Assembly: GCF_000377625.1 (NCBI RefSeq)
Contig: NZ_KB898325.1
Span: 186,001-250,000, forward strand
Length of the DNA stretch: 64,000 bases
Direction: 5' to 3'
Origin: Prevotella veroralis DSM 19559 = JCM 6290
Lineage (GTDB): Bacteria; Bacteroidota; Bacteroidia; Bacteroidales; Bacteroidaceae
A program made the translations under genes and the position numbers. Within the stretch, counting starts at the first letter, position 1; every line of letters begins with the position of its first letter. The notes below the pieces were generated by a model. That model searched no databases, was not told the origin of the DNA, and saw only the letters and a program-made list of their open reading frames with translations. This document shows, one piece after another, positions 55,181 to 63,949 of this stretch.

Positions 55181-56359
55181 TCATTCTCGCATTTTTCTAT
55201 CATCCTCTTCCATATCCAGTGCAATCTTTTGATCAGTAATTTGGGCGTAGATTTGTGTGCTGGCAATAGACGAATGCCCCATCATCTTGGCGATGCTCTC
55301 TATCGGAATGCCTGCCTCCAAAGTCAGCGTGCCGAAACTATGTCGTCCAACGTGGTAGCCCAGCGGAGTACGAATACCACACGCCAAGCCCACCGCTTTG
55401 AGATGGGTAAGCAGTTTGCCCTTGCTCAACGTATCGGGAAATATCTTGTAATCCCCCTTGCTATTCTCCTTCGTGTAAAGTGAAAGTATCTGCTCTGCTA
55501 TCGGATGCTGGGGTATCAAACTCTCTACCTCTGTTTTCTGTATTGACTTACGAATATACTGCTTTCCCTCACTGTTCGTTTCGATTTGCGAAACTCTCAA
55601 ACTCTGCAAGTCGGCAAAAGCCAATCCCGTAAAGACGGAGAAAAGAAACATTCTTCGGCTTAGTTCTGCCCCTTTGTCTCGCAACGGAAATGCCAAGAGC
55701 TTTGCCACATCGCCCTTACTCAGGAAACGAGGTTTGTGCTCCACGGCTTCATACTTCGCCCTCTCAAAGGGATTAAATCGAATTGTCCCCTGACTGACGG
55801 CTCGATACATCAACCGACTCAACCAACACAAATGCCTGTTTATAGTTGCAGGGGCATAGCCGTCTTTCTTCAAATGGAAACGGTAATCATCAAAGAAGTC
55901 TATCGTAAGAGCTGTTAGGGGAATACCCTCCTCTCCACGACTTCGCACAAAGGTGTTGAGCCGTCTGTCGGAATACCGATTGTTGCTATACGTTCCCTCA
56001 CTCTTGCTTTCTCGTTGGGCTTTAAGTTCTTCCGCACTAAGGGTAAGAAGGGTTGTTAGAGTTCTCCCGATGCCTTGCAGGTGGTTCTTCAGAAGTTCGG
56101 CACTCACTGCTCCATATTTGTAGAGCAAGGTATTGTACCCCTGTTCGATTTCTTCCCGAAAGGTTTGCAGGCGTTGGTTGGTATTCTTGTCCGTTGTCTC
56201 CCCTCGCTTCACACTCCAATAGTGCGGAACTACACCTTCCCCTGTGGTTATCACTACGTTCGCCCCGTCAATGGTGATACGGCAAAGGATTGCCGTTGTG
56301 CCGTCCGCTTTGGTCTTGTTTTTATTGATGTAAAATAGGATTTTGAATGTATTGCGCAT
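55181..56359 (-). CDS. Tyrosine recombinase (integrase) 1
   Basis: 392 residues: an arm-binding N-terminus (FKILFYINKNKTKADGTTAI), a core-binding SAM-like domain (about 120-205), and the catalytic domain. Box II is YHVGRHSFGT (His336, Arg339), then GHSSIASTQIY with nucleophile Tyr371. The box I arginine is replaced by alanine in FTGLAFADL, as is common in Bacteroidota integrases related to IntDOT, which also lack it. It lies 5 bp after the second integrase and is therefore in the same transcript. Confidence 0.93.
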   Translation of the reverse strand: MRNTFKILFYINKNKTKADGTTAILCRITIDGANVVITTGEGVVPHYWSVKRGETTDKNTNQRLQTFREEIEQGYNTLLYKYGAVSAELLKNHLQGIGRTLTTLLTLSAEELKAQRESKSEGTYSNNRYSDRRLNTFVRSRGEEGIPLTALTIDFFDDYRFHLKKDGYAPATINRHLCWLSRLMYRAVSQGTIRFNPFERAKYEAVEHKPRFLSKGDVAKLLAFPLRDKGAELSRRMFLFSVFTGLAFADLQSLRVSQIETNSEGKQYIRKSIQKTEVESLIPQHPIAEQILSLYTKENSKGDYKIFPDTLSKGKLLTHLKAVGLACGIRTPLGYHVGRHSFGTLTLEAGIPIESIAKMMGHSSIASTQIYAQITDQKIALDMEEDDRKMRE

Positions 56360-56364
56360 AGCTC

Positions 56365-57594
56365 TTATAGGGGTAAGGTTAGGTTTTCAGTGAAAGAGAG
56401 AAATCGCTCGAACTCATCGAAGAGTTTCTTTGGGGTAACGTGGGCGTATCGCTCGGTCGTTTGGATATTACTATGCCCCAACATTCTGCTCACCGTTTTG
56501 ATGGGGACACCACGTTCCAAGGTAATCAAGGTCGCGAAAGTGTGGCGACCAACGTGTGCCGAAAGGGGAATGGAGATACCTGCCCGAAGTTGTAGGGCTT
56601 TGAGTTGGAGAAGGTAAGCCGAATAGGCAATGGGAGCAAAAAGAGTGTTGCGTTCATCGGATTGATACTGCTCTATCAAACGCACTGCTTCGGATAGGAA
56701 TTTCACACGACAAAGGGTATTGGTCTTTTGTCTGCGGAACTTCAACCACAATGCCCCCTCATCGTCCGTAAAGAGGTGTTCCCGATTCAGAGCGACCATA
56801 TCGCAATAGGCAACGCCCGTATAACAGGAGAAGAGAAAGAGATTACGAGCGGTTTCCAACTCCACTTCATAGGGTTCAAAAGTCAAGGCTTGCAATTTAT
56901 CCAAAGATGCTCTGTCCAACGCACGAGGTTGTTTGTTCTCTCCTCGTTCTATCTCTATGTGAGCGAATAGTTCTCGTTCTGTCAAGCCCTCACGATATGC
57001 CAAACGGCAGACTTTCTTCACTGCCAAAGCCATCTTACGATAATGACCTTGCAAATTTCCCAACTTTCCAACAGAGTAGTGTCGCAAGCATTCCAAGAAA
57101 TCTTCTTCCATTTGTCCGAAAGAAATATCTGTCGTGTGGTACTTCTCCTCAATAAAGGCTTGCAGATGCTTTCGAATAGTAAAGTAACTATTCAGAGCTG
57201 TTGCCTGTATCTCGATACCCACCTTTTGCCTCATCTCTTCGATCATTCGATCGTACCGCTCCAAAAAGGTGATTTGACTCTGCATACAGCCTTGGAACAG
57301 CTCCTTGATGTCCGCTGCCGTAAACGCCACACCACGGTTGCAAAGGATTTGATACGACGACTGTACTGAGAGAAGCAGACGTTCCAACTTGTCATTCGTT
57401 GCCACTGCTTCACGGCTCTTACCATTCAGTCTGCTCTCACGGACATTCCACAACTTGGGGTCGCACGAGAGCTTACAACTGAATTGGGCTATGGTTCGAC
57501 CGTAGGTTATCCGACCCATTATCGGAGCTTGCCCCGGCTTGTCCAATCCGCTCTTTTCCAGATAGAGCAAAACCTTCATTTTGTTTGTTTGCAT
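56365..57594 (-). CDS. Tyrosine recombinase (integrase) 2
   Basis: About 409 residues from the ATG at 57594; an ATG at 57579 is also possible (MKVLLYLEKSGLDKPG). The TTG at 57615 is rejected because it overlaps the promoter box. The layout is the same as the neighbour: box I again lacks Arg (CYTGVAYCDM), box II is HVGRHTFATL, and GHSNIQTTERYAHV carries the nucleophile tyrosine 27 residues from the C-terminus. Tandem integrases of this kind may both be needed for integration or excision. It is the outermost gene of the element. Confidence 0.93.
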   Translation of the reverse strand: MQTNKMKVLLYLEKSGLDKPGQAPIMGRITYGRTIAQFSCKLSCDPKLWNVRESRLNGKSREAVATNDKLERLLLSVQSSYQILCNRGVAFTAADIKELFQGCMQSQITFLERYDRMIEEMRQKVGIEIQATALNSYFTIRKHLQAFIEEKYHTTDISFGQMEEDFLECLRHYSVGKLGNLQGHYRKMALAVKKVCRLAYREGLTERELFAHIEIERGENKQPRALDRASLDKLQALTFEPYEVELETARNLFLFSCYTGVAYCDMVALNREHLFTDDEGALWLKFRRQKTNTLCRVKFLSEAVRLIEQYQSDERNTLFAPIAYSAYLLQLKALQLRAGISIPLSAHVGRHTFATLITLERGVPIKTVSRMLGHSNIQTTERYAHVTPKKLFDEFERFLSFTENLTLPL

Positions 57595-57612
57595 ACGCTT
57601 CTTTTTTATGGG

Positions 57613-57620
57613 CAAAGTTA
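57613..57620 (-). promoter_or_regulatory. -7 box for the integrase pair
   Basis: TAACTTTG on the minus strand, 19 bp before the ATG at 57594. Confidence 0.55.
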
Positions 57621-57913
57621 CCCGATTTTGAAGTGTTTTCAGCTACGCAAAACATTGTGGTACAGAGCATAAGAACCGTAATCGCAGAAAAATGAGTTAC
57701 CGAATACTCTTCTGTCGATTACCTTCTCCTACCTCTTCGTTACCATTCGATGAATGGACTAACGATTTGGTAACGGAACTTCTGCACAAATCCACATCTT
57801 CTGCACTTTATCTCTCTGAGCAAACCACCGAGATATGGCGCAAATCACCCTCATTTCCATTTACTTACCTCTTATCCTCTCTCTAATGCCCTTTCTTCGA
57901 ATAGTTCCAATTA

Positions 57914-58085
57914 TACAGACGTGTATAACCAATTATACAAACGTGTAGAGAAGAGGTTATTAACTTAAAGTACCTTCGTACTTTAAGTATAAGTACAATC
58001 GTACTCTAAGTTAGAGGTCACTTGCACTTTAAGTTATACGTCATTCGTACTTTAAGCATGAGAGCAAGTACGCTATGAATTAGAG
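57914..58085. repeat. Intergenic array A'': 22- and 23-bp units
   Basis: Two 22-bp units at 57914 and 57936 (TACAGACGTGTATAA and TACAAACGTGTAGA) precede 23-bp units at 57977, 58000, 58023 and 58046 with core CGTACTTTAAGTATAAGT. These are the reverse-complement orientation of the units at 1.9 kb and match the remnant at 44688-44757. Confidence 0.85.
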
Positions 58086-58315
58086 AGTTATAGTGTTTAA
58101 ATTCATGCTTACTTAAACTTATAGAGTATCATTGAACCTGAATCTTTCTTGCAGTTAAATCCATGGTTTATGCTATGTTTCTATCGGCTTTAGCAAGCTG
58201 CGCTTGCCTTGATCAGTTGGATAGACCTATGTGCGTATCGTCTACAGCTTATGCCTATTTAATATATATGCTTTGGTTTTAGGGCGTAATTCTTCATTAT
58301 CTATTTAATTTTCTG

Positions 58316-58323
58316 TACCTTTG
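58316..58323 (+). promoter_or_regulatory. -7 box for fabD
   Basis: TACCTTTG, 37 bp before the ATG. Confidence 0.55.
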
Positions 58324-58360
58324 CACTCACAAAGTATTAATAATTAAAGCATAAAATAAG

Positions 58361-59248
58361 ATGAAAGCATTTGTATTCCCTGGACAGGGATCTCAGTTTG
58401 TTGGGATGGGTAAGGATCTTTACGAGAACAGCCCATTAGCGAAAGAATTATTCGATAAGGCAGATGAGATTCTTGGTTTCAAGATTACCGATATTATGTT
58501 TGCAGGCACTGATGACCAACTAAAGGAAACGAAGGTAACTCAACCAGCAGTATTCCTTCATAGTGTAATCTCTGCCCTTTGCTTAGGTGACGAGTTTAAG
58601 CCAGATATGGTAGCGGGTCATTCATTGGGTGAGTTCTCTGCTCTTGTTGCTGCGGGTGCATTAAGTTTCGAGGATGGTTTGAAGTTGGTTGCAGCTCGTG
58701 CTAACGCAATGCAGAAGGCATGTGAGCAGAACCCTGGTACTATGGCTGCAATTATAGGCTTGCCAGACGAGAAGGTTGAAGAGATTTGCGCTCAAGTGTC
58801 AAAGGAAGGTAAGGTTTGTGTAGCAGCCAACTTTAACTGTCCTGGTCAGTTAGTTATTTCAGGTTCTGTTGACGCTATCAACGAGGCATGCGAGTTGTTA
58901 AAGGAAGCAGGTGCTAAGCGCGCATTACCATTGAAGGTTGGTGGTGCTTTCCACTCTCCATTGATGCAGCCAGCTAAAGACGAATTGCAGGCAGCTATTG
59001 AGGCAACTAAATTCAATGCTCCAAAGTGCCCTGTTTATCAGAATGTAGATGCATTGCCACATACCGATCCAGCCGAGATTCAGAAGAATTTGATTGCTCA
59101 GCTCACCTCAAGTGTACGTTGGACGAAGAGTGCCCAGAACATGATTGCTGATGGTGCTGATGAGTTCATCGAATGTGGACCAGGTAAAGCATTGCAGGGT
59201 ATGCTTGGACGTATTGACAGAAATGTTAATGCTCACGGCATAGCTTAA
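58361..59248 (+). CDS. fabD: Malonyl-CoA:ACP transacylase
   Basis: Loads malonyl groups onto acyl carrier protein for fatty acid synthesis. 295 residues, normal length. FPGQGSQFVGMG opens the protein, the nucleophile is Ser88 in GHSLGEFSALVAAG, and His198 in GGAFHSPLM completes the dyad. Gln11 in PGQGSQ forms the oxyanion hole. It is followed 81 bp later by the amylase fusion gene; whether they share a transcript is unclear. Confidence 0.97.
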   Translation: MKAFVFPGQGSQFVGMGKDLYENSPLAKELFDKADEILGFKITDIMFAGTDDQLKETKVTQPAVFLHSVISALCLGDEFKPDMVAGHSLGEFSALVAAGALSFEDGLKLVAARANAMQKACEQNPGTMAAIIGLPDEKVEEICAQVSKEGKVCVAANFNCPGQLVISGSVDAINEACELLKEAGAKRALPLKVGGAFHSPLMQPAKDELQAAIEATKFNAPKCPVYQNVDALPHTDPAEIQKNLIAQLTSSVRWTKSAQNMIADGADEFIECGPGKALQGMLGRIDRNVNAHGIA

Positions 59249-59329
59249 TACTATAGCTAATAGTCCCTCTTCTTAACCTCTCCTTGCTTTAGGAGTGATA
59301 CGGAAGAGGGACTTTTGTTTATCCATTGT

Positions 59330-61492
59330 ATGAAAACTAAATTAGTTATCTATCAAGTCTTCACTCGTACTTTCGGTAATAAGAACCTTACGAGAAAGGA
59401 GAACGGTACATTAGCAGAGAATGGGGTAGGGAAGATGAATGACTTCGACGAGTCGGTACTTCGTCGCATTCATGACTTCGGTGTCACTCATCTTTGGTAT
59501 ACTGGTGTTATCCGTCATGCAACGTGTACTGATTATTCTTCCTTCGGTATTCCTTGTCAGAACCCACGAGTTGTAAAAGGATGCGCTGGTTCCCCATACG
59601 CCATTACTGATTATTATGATATTGACCCTGACATTGCGGTTAATGTTGATGAGCGCATGGCAGAGTTCGAGGCTCTTATTAGTAGAACACATGGTGAAGG
59701 ACTGAAAATGCTCATCGACTTCGTGCCTAATCATGTTGCACGTCAATATAAGAGTATAGCAAAGCCGCAAGGTGTGAGCGATTTAGGAGAAGGCGATGAC
59801 TTAGGAAAGCATTTTGATCCACAAAACAACTTCTATTACTGTCCGGGTGAAGCACTCGACCTGTCTGGGGTAGCCGAGAATGAATATGCACACGGAGCGG
59901 AGTCTTACCATGAATATCCAGCCAAGTGTACGGGTAACGATCGCTTTGATTCGCATCCACAGCAGAATGATTGGTATGAGACGGTGAAGCTCAATTATGG
60001 AGTAGACTATTGTGATGCTGGTGGGCGTAGTTATCATTATCATCCCATTCCTTCTACTTGGAAGAAGATGACTGAAATACTCCTTTTTTGGGCAGCTAAA
60101 GGCATTGATGGTTTCCGTTGTGATATGGCGGAGATGGTACCACACGAATTCTGGTCATACGCCACACAACAGGTCAAGGAGCGATATCCTGACGTGATAT
60201 TCATCGGAGAGGTATATGATCCTAACCAGTATCGTATGTATGTTGAGTCAGGCTTTGATTACTTATATGATAAGGTGGGTATGTATGATTGCATACGTGG
60301 TGTCATCTGTGACGAGCGTCCGGCTTCTTCTATCACTCACGAGTGGCAGCAAGTTGACGATATACGCGACCACATGCTTTACTTCCTAGAGAATCATGAT
60401 GAGCAGCGCATTGCCTCCGACTTCTTTGCTGGTAACCCGTGGAAAGGAGTGCCGGGCATGATTGTTTCCGCATTGCTTCAGCAAAATCCAGTTATGGTTT
60501 ATGCAGGGCAAGAGTTTGGCGAGCGGGGTATGGATAAAGAGGGCTTCTCGGGACGTGATGGTCGTTCGACTATCTTCGACTATTGGACGAGTGAAGCTAT
60601 TTATAAAGGCTTCTTCAAGCACGAGGAACTTACAACAGATGAGAAGAGGTTATCATTGGTCTATCAAGGTCTACTTCGTTTCTGCAATCGCGAGAAGGCA
60701 GTGCGTGAAGGATTGACATTCGACCTCATGTATGTTAATAATCAAAGCTATCAGTTCAACCCTCGCAAACAATTTGCCTTCTTGCGCAAGGCTGACGATG
60801 AAGTGTTACTCGTTGTAGCGAACTTCGATCAGAAACGTGTGCAAATCAATGTTACAATTCCTGCGCATGCTTACGACTTCCTTGGATTACCAGAGCGGGA
60901 AGTAGAGATGACCGATTTGCTTTCAGGTTTTACAAAGACGGTAGAACTGAAACGAGATGGACAGGTTGCCTTAGATGTCGAGGCAAATTATGGTAGGATA
61001 TATAAGTTTAACGTAAAGGAGAAGCCCATGGACTATGTATTGAATACGCATAACAAGGAGGAATTCCCACCGGCTCATACAGCAGAACATTTATTGAATC
61101 AAGTCATGGTTCGTATGTTTGGGGCGGAGCGTAGTAATAATGCACATATTGAACGAAAGAAGAGTAAGATGACATTCATCCTTGATCATAAACCTAATCG
61201 TAAGGAGGAGAAGGCTATTGTTGATGAGATGAATCGCCTTATAGCAGAGGATTTGCCAGTAACGTTCGAAATGGTTGATAGGAATCATATTCCTGAAGGA
61301 GTGAGCTTGGATAAGCTACCAGATGATGCTTCCGAGATGTTACGACTTGTGCGAATAGGCGACTTTGATGTGTGCCCTTGCATTGGTAAGCATGTTCGAT
61401 CAACGAGTCAGATAGGTCGCTTTGAATTGTTAGGTACTAATTGGGACGAATCAAAACATGCCTTCCGTATTCGGTTTAAGGTTGTTGTATAG
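59330..61492 (+). CDS. GH13 alpha-amylase fused to an AlaX-like tRNA-editing domain
   Basis: 720 residues from the ATG at 59330 (the TTG at 59315 adds five residues and is unlikely). Residues 1-565 are a cytoplasmic-type GH13 hydrolase: LIDFVPNHV (region I), GFRCDMAEM with nucleophile Asp265, FIGEVYD with Glu294, and FLENHDEQR with Asp357, then a beta-sandwich. From about residue 567 the chain is a different protein: AHTAEHLLNQ gives His583 and His587, and DVCPCIGKHVRST gives Cys684 and His688. These are the four zinc ligands of AlaX / second additional domain editing proteins. There is no signal peptide. An internal ATG at 61028 could also yield a separate editing protein of about 155 residues. 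Confidence 0.88.
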   Translation: MKTKLVIYQVFTRTFGNKNLTRKENGTLAENGVGKMNDFDESVLRRIHDFGVTHLWYTGVIRHATCTDYSSFGIPCQNPRVVKGCAGSPYAITDYYDIDPDIAVNVDERMAEFEALISRTHGEGLKMLIDFVPNHVARQYKSIAKPQGVSDLGEGDDLGKHFDPQNNFYYCPGEALDLSGVAENEYAHGAESYHEYPAKCTGNDRFDSHPQQNDWYETVKLNYGVDYCDAGGRSYHYHPIPSTWKKMTEILLFWAAKGIDGFRCDMAEMVPHEFWSYATQQVKERYPDVIFIGEVYDPNQYRMYVESGFDYLYDKVGMYDCIRGVICDERPASSITHEWQQVDDIRDHMLYFLENHDEQRIASDFFAGNPWKGVPGMIVSALLQQNPVMVYAGQEFGERGMDKEGFSGRDGRSTIFDYWTSEAIYKGFFKHEELTTDEKRLSLVYQGLLRFCNREKAVREGLTFDLMYVNNQSYQFNPRKQFAFLRKADDEVLLVVANFDQKRVQINVTIPAHAYDFLGLPEREVEMTDLLSGFTKTVELKRDGQVALDVEANYGRIYKFNVKEKPMDYVLNTHNKEEFPPAHTAEHLLNQVMVRMFGAERSNNAHIERKKSKMTFILDHKPNRKEEKAIVDEMNRLIAEDLPVTFEMVDRNHIPEGVSLDKLPDDASEMLRLVRIGDFDVCPCIGKHVRSTSQIGRFELLGTNWDESKHAFRIRFKVVV

Positions 61493-61532
61493 AAAGCCCT
61501 TACCACTACTATGAGGATGTGGCAGGTTAATC

Positions 61533-61569
61533 AACCCTCGAAAGTTAAACAAAATAACTTTCGAGGGTT
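61533..61569 (+). terminator. Terminator after the amylase fusion gene
   Basis: A perfect 15-bp stem, AACCCTCGAAAGTTA with TAACTTTCGAGGGTT, then TTTTCT. Confidence 0.9.
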
Positions 61570-61696
61570 TTCTATGAATGGGAAAAATGGATGTCAGAGG
61601 TACGCTGATGCTGTTTGATAGATGTTTAGGCAAATGCTAGTAATACGATATTCAAACGTGTAAGGATGTATTTATGAACCTTCAATTACTTGTTTG

Positions 61697-61885
61697 TTAT
61701 ACTTATATGCGGGCTCCGTATTAAATTTATACGGATCTTGTTATATTTTTATGCGTATTGTGTATTTACGGAATACGTATGTTTTTGTATTATCTAAGCG
61801 TGATAATTAATTATCAGACTTAGATAAAGTATTATCAGACTTAGATAATTAATTATCACGCTTAGATAATATAATTTAATACGTA
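61697..61885. repeat. Intergenic array E: 22-bp units ending in a large palindrome
   Basis: Units begin at 61697, 61719, 61741, 61763 and 61785, each 22 bp apart, with a loose TTATACGGATCTTG-like core. From about 61788 a long inverted repeat follows: TTATCTAAGCGTGATAATTA, then TTATCAGACTTAGATAA, a short centre, and the mirror image ending CACGCTTAGATAATA. Palindrome units are about 21 bp apart. It lies between convergent genes. Confidence 0.8.
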
Positions 61886-61981
61886 CAAAAAGAACGCAGA
61901 ACACGTAGAAAAACAAAAGAGAACGAGGGAAAAACAATTACAACACACGCATGCAGAGAGTTAGTTCTCTTATACGAAAAA

Positions 61982-62013
61982 AAGAGATAAGCCTTTAATA
62001 GTACTTACCTCTT
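61982..62013 (-). terminator. Terminator after rng
   Basis: AAGAGATAAG pairs with CTTACCTCTT with one mismatch, 44 bp after the rng stop on the minus strand. Confidence 0.55.
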
Positions 62014-62056
62014 ATTTGTTTTACTTTTCTTTCTTATCTAATGACTTGTGAGCGAC

Positions 62057-63628
62057 TTATGATTTATCGCTCTGTTCCTTCATATCAATAAACTGCTTGT
62101 TTGCATCATAAAACTCATATTGCAAATAAGCTAGCTTCTGTGAAGGAATAATATTTACGCCTAATCCGTATCTCATTTGCCACTTACGTTTTAGCGAGAT
62201 GAAACCCTTGTTAATGTAAGCAGCTACGTATGGGTGGACGTGTAAGTAGAACTTCTTTACTCCTACCTTATTGACAAGGCGATCAATCTTTCGCTCTAGC
62301 TGGTCAGTAAAGAGGATACTTGAGTGAATCTTACCTGTTCCAAAGCAAGTGGGGCAGTTCTCATCTACGTCAACATCCATTACAGGACGAACACGTTGGC
62401 GAGTAATCTGCATTAAGCCGAACTTACTTAATGGAAGGATGTTGTGACGGGCTCGATCCTTCTGCATGTTCTTACACATACGCTCGTAAAGCATCTGTCT
62501 GTCTTCAGCAAGATTCATGTCTATAAAGTCAACGACGATGATTCCTCCCATATCACGTAATCGAAGTTGACGTGCTAATTCGTCGGCAGCTCCAAGGTTT
62601 GTGTCAAGTGCGTTCTGCTCTTGTGCTTTCTCCTTGGTCCTGTTACCACTATTTACATCAACAACGTGCATAGCCTCTGTGTGTTCGATGATGAGGTAAC
62701 AACCATGCCCGTAGTTGATTGTCTTGCCAAAGCTCGACTTGATTTGCTTTGTAACATCGAAATTGTCAAAGATAGGCACTTTCCCATTGTACTTCTTCAC
62801 TATGCTTGCCTTTTCAGGGGCTATTAGAGAAACATAGTGGCGTACAGCTGTGCAAATGTCATCATCATTGACATAGATGTTCTCGTAGGTTGGGTTGAAG
62901 AGATCACGTAACATAGCAACGGCACGTCCAGTCTCCTCAAATACTAATTGAGGACGCTCTTGTGTCTTTTGTACCTTCGTGATTGCTTCATTCCAACGAT
63001 TCAGAAGGACTTTCATCTCTGCATCAAGTTCCGCAACACGCTTGCCTTCAGCTACTGTTCTAACAATTACGCCAAAGTTCTTTGGAGTGATACTTTGGAT
63101 GAGTTGCTTTAGGCGTGCTCGTTCTTCGCCGCTCTTAATTTTAGATGAAACACTGACTTTATGCCCAAAAGGTATAAGCACCAAGTAGCGACCAGCGAAT
63201 GATATTTCGCCTGTAAGACGCGGACCTTTGGTGGAAATGGGTTCTTTGACAATTTGTACCAATACTTCTTGACCTACTTGCAAGGCATTCTGTATCGTGC
63301 CGTCTTTTTGTATGTCAGGGAGATGATTGGCTTTCTGAATGGGATAAAGTTTTTTACGATCGCTCTGAACCTGTTTCAGATATTTGGCGTAGGAGTTGAA
63401 TTGACTCCCTAAGTCTAGATAATGAAGAAAGGCGTCACGCTCATAACCTACATCTACAAAGCAGGCGTTTAGCCCTGGCATCAGCTTCTTTACTTTTGCC
63501 ACGTAGATGTTTCCAACCGAAAAGCTAGCTTCTCTTGGTTCACGTTGATATTCAACCAAACGCTTATCCTCGAGTAGTGCTATCGAAATCTCTTTCTGTT
63601 GGACATCAATAATTACTTCGCTTGTCAT
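62057..63628 (-). CDS. rng: Ribonuclease E/G
   Basis: 523 residues, RNase G size without the long RNase E scaffold tail. An S1 domain lies at about 38-130 (GNIYVAKVKKLMPGLNACFV). The catalytic Mg-binding aspartates are Asp324 (VVDVNSGN) and Asp367 (IIVVDFIDM). The zinc-link Cys pair is CPTC at 425-428. It processes rRNA and starts mRNA decay. The gene follows a 29-residue basic protein gene, with a structured spacer between them. Confidence 0.95.
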   Translation of the reverse strand: MTSEVIIDVQQKEISIALLEDKRLVEYQREPREASFSVGNIYVAKVKKLMPGLNACFVDVGYERDAFLHYLDLGSQFNSYAKYLKQVQSDRKKLYPIQKANHLPDIQKDGTIQNALQVGQEVLVQIVKEPISTKGPRLTGEISFAGRYLVLIPFGHKVSVSSKIKSGEERARLKQLIQSITPKNFGVIVRTVAEGKRVAELDAEMKVLLNRWNEAITKVQKTQERPQLVFEETGRAVAMLRDLFNPTYENIYVNDDDICTAVRHYVSLIAPEKASIVKKYNGKVPIFDNFDVTKQIKSSFGKTINYGHGCYLIIEHTEAMHVVDVNSGNRTKEKAQEQNALDTNLGAADELARQLRLRDMGGIIVVDFIDMNLAEDRQMLYERMCKNMQKDRARHNILPLSKFGLMQITRQRVRPVMDVDVDENCPTCFGTGKIHSSILFTDQLERKIDRLVNKVGVKKFYLHVHPYVAAYINKGFISLKRKWQMRYGLGVNIIPSQKLAYLQYEFYDANKQFIDMKEQSDKS

Positions 63629-63756
63629 CTATCTTCTCTTGTTATAAACACCATGATAGTATCGAATCGTATAAGTTAGCTATAAATGTTTTATACGTTA
63701 TGATTTGTGGTGAAAAATAATACACCTAATCGTACTACATGATATTTATAGGTAAT

Positions 63757-63847
63757 AAAAAAGGCGGAACCTGCCGTCGCATTCCATGGTTGGAATTAAT
63801 TGCGATGACACGCCCCGTCATGTTTGAAAGTCGTAATAAGTGCTTTC
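63757..63847 (-). ncRNA. Tandem hairpins between the small basic protein gene and rng
   Basis: On the minus strand after the small gene there are four stems: GAAAG/CTTTC (63826-63847), ATGAC/GTCAT (63805-63821), ATTCC/GGAAT (63781-63796) and GGCAGGTTCCGCC followed by six T (63775-63757). The last is a likely intrinsic terminator or attenuator. The set may be a structured 3' end, a small RNA or an rng leader; which one cannot be decided here. Confidence 0.5.
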
Positions 63848-63859
63848 AGCCTATGGGGC

Positions 63860-63949
63860 TTACTTACTCTTATGTCTGTTCTTTCTTAATCTCTTTTTAC
63901 GCTTGTGCGTAGCCATCTTATGTCCCTTTTTCTTTTTTCCGTTTGGCAT
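63860..63949 (-). CDS. 29-residue basic AURKAIP1/COX24-domain protein
   Basis: An ATG at 63949 opens a frame of 29 codons ending with TAA at 63860. The product starts MPNGKKKKGHK and continues MATHKRKKRLRKNRHK; two thirds of residues are Lys, Arg or His. This matches the short AURKAIP1/COX24-type proteins related to mitochondrial mS38 and mycobacterial bS22, so it is probably a small-subunit ribosomal protein. It precedes rng on the same strand. Confidence 0.8.
   Translation of the reverse strand: MPNGKKKKGHKMATHKRKKRLRKNRHKSK

Larger units (their letters stand above)
45720..57660. mobile_element. Decayed mobilizable integrated element carrying a restriction-modification system
   Basis: About 12 kb containing, from left to right: a MobV relaxase remnant, candidate oriT, primase, VirE-type ATPase, two helix-turn-helix proteins, a single-chain R-M protein with a small regulator, and two tyrosine recombinases at the right end. 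This gene set is typical of Bacteroidota mobilizable elements. GC content in the mobilization part is visibly higher than in the flanks. The left end is missing beside the IS. The exact right end is not defined; it should lie just right of the integrase promoter near 57620-57800. Confidence 0.8.
57616..58360. other. Right flank of the mobile element up to fabD
   Basis: 745 bp with no convincing gene. It holds GTTACC/GGTAAC inverted ends around 57739-57774, the repeat array described separately, a GCAAGC/GCTTGC hairpin at 58194-58208 and the fabD promoter. The attachment site should lie in the left part but cannot be fixed because the matching left end is gone. Confidence 0.5.

Noticed and set aside
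57600..57900. Precise right attachment site of the mobile element
   Set aside because: The left end is missing, so no direct repeat pair can be compared; any call would be a guess.
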